From NCBI GenBank assembly GCA_021815005.1, contig JAKAHL010000064.1:1-8588 (forward strand): a DNA stretch of 8,588 bases. The letters run 5' to 3'. Positions 5,844-8,588 of this stretch are shown here, in pieces (position 1 is the first letter of the stretch; every line of letters begins with the position of its first letter). The notes under the pieces are model-generated. The model saw only the letters and a list, made by a program, of their open reading frames with translations. It was not told the DNA's origin and ran no database searches. The DNA is from Chloroflexota bacterium (GTDB lineage Bacteria > Chloroflexota > Limnocylindria > Limnocylindrales > CSP1-4). The position numbers and the translations under genes are program-made.

Positions 5844-5911
5844 CCGCGGCGCGGCCCAGCGGCGACGTCTGGCCCGACGGGGCTCGGCGACCCGTCAGCC
5901 CGCGGCGGTCA
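5841..5911. terminator. Inverted repeat joining two convergent stop codons, possible terminator
   Basis: TGACCGC (5841-5847), including the stop of the heme protein gene, pairs with GCGGTCA (5905-5911), including the stop of the hydrolase on the other strand. Nested within is GACGGG (5876-5881) with CCCGTC (5891-5896), a 6-bp stem with a 9-nt loop. No T-tract follows. This is the whole 65-bp gap between the convergent genes. Confidence 0.35.
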
Positions 5912-6679
5912 CGAGGCGGTGACGTCCCGCGGGGCGAGGTGCTCCCCGAAGAACGCGAGCATCCGGCCCCACGCGTCCTCGGCGGCGTCCGGGTCGTGCG
6001 CCACGCGCATCGGGCCGTGGGCCATGGCCGCCATCAGGGGCCCGTCGTGCCGGCTCATGAACGAGTGCCCGGCGTCCGGGTAGGTCTTGACGTCATGGGG
6101 GACGCCAGCGGCCTCGAGGGCCGCCTGGAGGACGGCCCCGTTCGAGCCGAAGGTCCGGTCCCGCCCGCCGTACGAGGCCACCACGGGGCAGACGTCCGGG
6201 ATGATCGACATGTCCGCCGGCAGCCCGGCGTAGAAGGGCGCCACCGCGCGGAGCTCGCGACCGCCGCGCGCGGCGTACAGGATGGCGAAGCCGCCGCCGG
6301 CGCAGAAGCCCGCCATGCCGATGCGGTCGGGGTCCACCCCGGGGCGTGCGGCCAGCCAGTCGTGGAACGCGCGCATCTCCCGGTACGGGCGGCCGCGGGC
6401 CACCCGGCTCATGCCGCGCATGAACCGCGCGATGCACAGCGGCTTGAACCCCGCCCCGACCAGGTCCGGCGCGAGGGCGACATAGCCGCTGTCGGCGAAG
6501 CGGCTCGCGATCCGCCGGATGTCGTCGTTGAGGCCCATGATCTCGTGGACCACGATGACCGCCGGGTGGGGCGGCAGCGGAGCGTCGAGGTCGGCGCCAG
6601 CCGGCGGCTCGGGCTCCGCGTAGAACGCCGTCAGCTCGCGGCCGTTGCCGTGGAAGGTGAAGTCGCGTCTCGTCGCCAT
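5909..6679 (-). CDS. Dienelactone hydrolase family protein
   Basis: This 256-residue alpha/beta hydrolase is cytoplasmic. Motifs match dienelactone hydrolases: VIVVHEIMGLND (41-52, with Glu46 at the position of the Glu that activates the nucleophile), nucleophile elbow GFCAGGG with Cys126, GGRD with Asp174, and AGHSF with His205, giving an intact Cys-Asp-His triad. Known members open lactone rings such as 4-carboxymethylenebut-2-en-4-olide in chlorocatechol breakdown, but many close relatives have other or unknown substrates, and no aromatic pathway genes are nearby. Start: ATG 6679 (MATRRDF) is chosen because TACCAT lies 7 nt upstream, fitting a leaderless transcript; ATG 6688 overlaps that box. 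The frame stays open to 7006 but that part is a shadow of the VOC gene. The gap to the VOC stop is 26 nt, so read-through from that gene is also possible. Confidence 0.9.
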   Translation of the reverse strand: MATRRDFTFHGNGRELTAFYAEPEPPAGADLDAPLPPHPAVIVVHEIMGLNDDIRRIASRFADSGYVALAPDLVGAGFKPLCIARFMRGMSRVARGRPYREMRAFHDWLAARPGVDPDRIGMAGFCAGGGFAILYAARGGRELRAVAPFYAGLPADMSIIPDVCPVVASYGGRDRTFGSNGAVLQAALEAAGVPHDVKTYPDAGHSFMSRHDGPLMAAMAHGPMRVAHDPDAAEDAWGRMLAFFGEHLAPRDVTAS

Positions 6680-6686
6680 GCGCGGC

Positions 6687-6692
6687 ATGGTA
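6687..6692 (-). promoter_or_regulatory. Leaderless-type -10 box of the hydrolase gene
   Basis: TACCAT on the minus strand, 7 nt before ATG 6679. It fits TANNNT at the distance that places transcription start at the start codon. There is no Shine-Dalgarno sequence and no clear -35. Confidence 0.45.
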
Positions 6693-6705
6693 CGGGCCGC
6701 CGGGT

Positions 6706-7467
6706 TCAGCCGCCGGGGAGCTGCCACGCCACCCCGGGGCGCAGCGTGCTCCGCCCGTGCGCCCCGGCCGTCGCCAGCCGGATCTCGGGAGGGCGGCCGG
6801 CACCCTCGAGCAGCCGGACCGCGTGCGGGCCGACCCGCGCGGACCAGTTCGCGGGCCCTGCGTCGAACGGGATCCCGACCACGGCCTGGCAGCGGGCCGC
6901 GAAGGCAGCCGGGTCGGCGACGGGCAGCGCCAGCTCGGCGAGGCGCGCCTGCCCGAGTCCAGGATGGGCGAACGCCCGGCGTGCCGCCATGGCCTCGGCG
7001 CCCCACTCGGCGCCCGCCATCTCGTGCTCGATGAGGAACGGCGGCGCGTCGGGGCCGAGGACCGGGAACGCTGTCACCCAGCGGACGGTCTCGCCGTCGG
7101 GCCGGACTCGCGAGCCGGTCACCGGCGGGCCGATCGGGGAGCCCGCCGCGCGCAGCCGCGAGGCCTCGGCGACGCAGTCGTCCACGGCCACCGCCCAGGT
7201 GGCCAGCCCCTCGCTCCCCGCGTCGAGCAAGGCCAGGGCCGCCTGGCCGACAGCGAACTCGGGGCTGGCCAGGACGAGCCCGCGGTCGAAGACGCCGATC
7301 AGCTCTAGGTAGGCGTCGCCCAGGAACGCCAGCCGGTTCCAGGTCCCGGCCGACGCGTGGCGCCCCCCGCCCGAGAACGAGAGGCCGAGCCGCGTCTCGA
7401 GGCCGGCGGCGGCGTCGTCGGGGTCCCGGACCGCGATGACGAGGTGGTCGATGCCCAGGATGCCCAC
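6706..7467 (-). CDS. VOC superfamily (glyoxalase-like) protein
   Basis: This 253-residue protein begins with the hallmark first strand of a vicinal-oxygen-chelate module, GILGIDHLVIAVRDPDDAA, whose His8 is the usual first metal ligand; the next ligand candidate is Glu55 in AYLELIGVF and a further one is Glu147 or His148 in FLIEHE. Length and the second half (about 165-250, strands LAELALPVADP, VRLLEG) suggest a paired or glyoxalase-like arrangement rather than a single 120-residue unit. Members are metal-dependent dioxygenases, isomerases, lyases or resistance proteins; the substrate cannot be read from sequence. The GTG at 7467 starts directly at the first strand and has TAGCAT 7 nt upstream with no RBS, so it is probably leaderless. 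The hydrolase lies downstream on the same strand, and the HhH-GPD gene diverges 64 bp away. Confidence 0.85.
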   Translation of the reverse strand: MGILGIDHLVIAVRDPDDAAAGLETRLGLSFSGGGRHASAGTWNRLAFLGDAYLELIGVFDRGLVLASPEFAVGQAALALLDAGSEGLATWAVAVDDCVAEASRLRAAGSPIGPPVTGSRVRPDGETVRWVTAFPVLGPDAPPFLIEHEMAGAEWGAEAMAARRAFAHPGLGQARLAELALPVADPAAFAARCQAVVGIPFDAGPANWSARVGPHAVRLLEGAGRPPEIRLATAGAHGRSTLRPGVAWQLPGG

Positions 7468-7474
7468 GCGGACG

Positions 7475-7480
7475 ATGCTA
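7475..7480 (-). promoter_or_regulatory. Leaderless-type -10 box of the VOC gene
   Basis: TAGCAT on the minus strand, 7 nt before GTG 7467, matches TANNNT. No Shine-Dalgarno or -35 box is visible. It lies back to back with the -10 box of the divergent gene at 7520. Confidence 0.45.
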
Positions 7481-7519
7481 CCGGGCGAGCCGCCGGGCCG
7501 GTGCGGCGGGAGCGTCGCG

Positions 7520-7525
7520 TACGAT
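7520..7525 (+). promoter_or_regulatory. Leaderless-type -10 box of the HhH-GPD gene
   Basis: TACGAT lies 6 nt before ATG 7532, placing transcription start at about the A of the ATG. The only purine-rich stretch (GGGAG, 7508-7512) is 19 nt away, too far to serve as a ribosome binding site. Confidence 0.5.
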
Positions 7526-7531
7526 GGTCAC

Positions 7532-8119
7532 ATGCCCGAACCCATGCCCGAGCCCGTCACCTCGCTCCCGTTCACCGGCAACCCCGAAGCCGACGCGCTG
7601 CTCGCGTCCAGTCCGCTCGCCCTGCTCGTGGGCTTTGCGCTGGACCAGCAGGTCGCCGTGCAGAAGGCCTTCTCCGGCCCGCTCGAGCTGGCCCGCCGAC
7701 TGGGCGGGCTCGATGCCGTCGCCGTGGCCGGCCTGCCACCCGAGGACCTCGAGACCGCCTTCCGGACGCCGCCGGCGCTGCACCGCTTCCCGGGCATGAT
7801 GGCCGGCCGAGTCCAGGCGCTGTGCGCGGTGGTGGCGAGCGAGTACGGCAACGACGCCTCCGGGATCTGGACCGGGGCGTCGGACGCCCGCGACCTGCGG
7901 GCGCGGCTCAGGGCGCTGCCGGGGATCGGCGAGGCCAAGTCGGCGACCGTCATCGGGGTGCTCGCCCGTCGGTTCGGCGTCCGGCCGGCCGGGTGGGAGG
8001 CCCAGCTGCCCGCGGAGCCGACGCTCGCGGACGTGGACTCGGCCGAGGCGCTGGCGGCCTACCAGGCGGGCAAGCGGGCCCGCAAGGCCGAGGGGCGAGC
8101 CGCCGGCGGCCGACCGTGA
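7532..8119 (+). CDS. HhH-GPD family protein (base-excision-repair-like)
   Basis: This 195-residue protein matches an actinobacterial-type HhH-GPD family annotated as uncharacterised base excision repair proteins. Recognisable stretches: ADALLASSPLALLVGFALDQQV (20-41), FSGPLELARRLGGLDA (47-62), HRFPGMMAGRVQALCAVV (84-101), the helix-hairpin-helix LPGIGEAKSA (129-138), FGVRPAGWE (148-156) and a C-terminal LADVDSAEAL region. The hairpin contacts the DNA backbone. The Asp that normally follows the hairpin in HhH-GPD glycosylases (a D-T-H-V-like motif) is not present; the region reads GVRPAGWEA. Lys136 is one residue off the catalytic Lys position of bifunctional enzymes. Glycosylase activity is therefore uncertain. 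The start is ATG 7532, with a second ATG at 7544 made by a 12-bp duplication (MPEPMPEP). The last 4 bases overlap the SemiSWEET gene. Confidence 0.85.
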   Translation: MPEPMPEPVTSLPFTGNPEADALLASSPLALLVGFALDQQVAVQKAFSGPLELARRLGGLDAVAVAGLPPEDLETAFRTPPALHRFPGMMAGRVQALCAVVASEYGNDASGIWTGASDARDLRARLRALPGIGEAKSATVIGVLARRFGVRPAGWEAQLPAEPTLADVDSAEALAAYQAGKRARKAEGRAAGGRP

Positions 8120-8538
8120 GCACGACGGACCTGCTCGCGGTCGCCGCGACCGTCGCCGGCCTGGCCATGGCCCTGTCGCCGGCTCTCCAGATCCGGCGGA
8201 TGCGCCGGACCAGATCGTCGAACGACGTGTCCCTGCTCTACCTGGGGCTGCTCATGGTCGGGTTCGCGGTCTGGATCTCGTACGGGGTCGCCCTCCCGAA
8301 TTGGGTGCTCGTGGGCACCAACTCCGCCTCGCTGGCCTTCATGCTGCTGACCGTCCTGGTGGCGCTGCGCTACCGCCGCGGCGGCGCCCGGCGGGCGGCC
8401 GCGGGCCTGGTGGCGGAGACCGAGGCGAGGGCGGCGAGGGTCCCCACCACGGCGCCACCCGCGGATGGGGCCACCGATCCCGAACCGGCGGCCGCCGCCA
8501 CTGACGGGCCGCCGCCACTGACGGGCCGCCGCCACTGA
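8116..8538 (+). CDS. SemiSWEET (MtN3/PQ-loop) sugar-transporter-like protein
   Basis: This 140-residue protein starts at a GTG overlapping the previous stop (GTGA). Residues 1-88 form one three-helix SemiSWEET unit: TM1 (about 6-26) with SPALQI (Pro22, Gln25, a P-x-x-Q form of the PQ motif), loop RTRSSNDVS, TM2 (about 39-58) with WISYG (Trp53, Tyr56, Gly57), and TM3 (about 62-86) with the conserved Asn69 in VGTNSASL. Bacterial SemiSWEETs work as dimers and move sugars down their gradient; the substrate is not predictable. The tail (89-140) is long for the family and rich in Ala, Pro, Arg and Thr; its last dozen residues (to ...PPPLTGRRH) are encoded by the 17-bp tandem array, and the stop is the TGA of the third copy. 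Other PQ-loop membrane proteins are an alternative. Coupling to the HhH-GPD gene has no evident functional logic. Confidence 0.85.
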   Translation: MSTTDLLAVAATVAGLAMALSPALQIRRMRRTRSSNDVSLLYLGLLMVGFAVWISYGVALPNWVLVGTNSASLAFMLLTVLVALRYRRGGARRAAAGLVAETEARAARVPTTAPPADGATDPEPAAAATDGPPPLTGRRH

Positions 8539-8588
8539 CGGGCCGCCGCCACTGACGGGCCGCCGCCACTGACGGGCCGCCGCCACTG
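8490..8588 (+). repeat. 17-bp tandem repeat array (ACTGACGGGCCGCCGCC), runs off the window
   Basis: Five perfect copies start at 8500, 8517, 8534, 8551 and 8568, with a partial sixth at 8585-8588 cut by the edge. The array is preceded by a 10-nt partial copy (8490-8499). Copies are identical, implying recent expansion. The unit length is not a multiple of 3, so the TGA in each unit falls in a different frame; the third copy stops the SemiSWEET gene. Bases 8539-8588 hold only repeat. There are no unique spacers, so this is not CRISPR. Confidence 0.95.

Noticed and set aside
6680..7006. N-terminal extension of the dienelactone hydrolase
   Set aside because: The added 109 residues are Arg/Gly/Pro-rich, lie over the VOC gene on the same strand, and have no hydrolase-like sequence; a -10 box supports the short form.
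5294..7312. A 672-codon open frame on the + strand
   Set aside because: It spans the heme protein gene in another frame and the antisense of the hydrolase and VOC genes, which have clear catalytic motifs. Composition is typical of a shadow.
8059..8586. Minus-strand genes encoding 17-residue repeats (MAAARQWRRPVSGGG-like)
   Set aside because: They arise because the reverse complement of the 17-mer has no stop codons; they overlap two supported + strand genes and have no RBS or domain.
8490..8588. CRISPR array
   Set aside because: Units are 17 bp, contiguous and without unique spacers; it is a simple tandem repeat.

Overview
The window is very GC-rich (third codon positions almost all G or C), uses GTG starts freely, and shows TANNNT hexamers 6-7 nt ahead of several start codons, the pattern of leaderless transcripts. 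With an HhH-GPD protein of a type best known from actinobacteria, this suggests an Actinomycetota member or a high-GC Chloroflexota lineage; the sequence alone does not decide. It looks like ordinary chromosome: no tRNA, rRNA, insertion sequence, integrase or CRISPR array is visible. Twelve protein genes fill almost all of it.

Left (1-1205, + strand): the 3' part of a DUF4097 beta-repeat protein with a SHOCT-like helix pair at its C-terminus, then a small protein that starts with the same kind of helix pair. This resembles YvlB/LiaX-type envelope-stress genes. A strong hairpin at 1241-1279 separates them from the next unit, which converges on them.

Centre-left (1286-3292, - strand): an OmpR-family response regulator followed by a membrane histidine kinase lacking a recognisable full HAMP domain. 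The divergent gap (3293-3437) holds three GTCT direct repeats exactly 11 bp apart, a likely operator for this regulator.

Centre (3438-5843, + strand): a tightly coupled four-gene operon. Two small membrane-anchored Pro/Ala/Thr-rich proteins of unknown function are followed by an ApbE-type FAD:protein FMN transferase and a ferric-reductase-like heme b membrane protein with four candidate heme histidines. This looks like an extracytoplasmic electron-transfer module, but it has no FMN-binding-domain substrate and no flavin/NAD reductase domain. The two small proteins are the most interesting unknowns here. The neighbouring two-component system may control the operon.

Right (5909-8588): on the - strand, a VOC/glyoxalase-like gene followed by a dienelactone hydrolase; on the + strand, divergent from them, an HhH-GPD protein overlapping a SemiSWEET sugar-transporter-like gene. 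Three of these four starts are preceded by leaderless-type -10 boxes. The SemiSWEET gene ends inside a 17-bp tandem repeat array that runs off the window edge and supplies its last codons and its stop.
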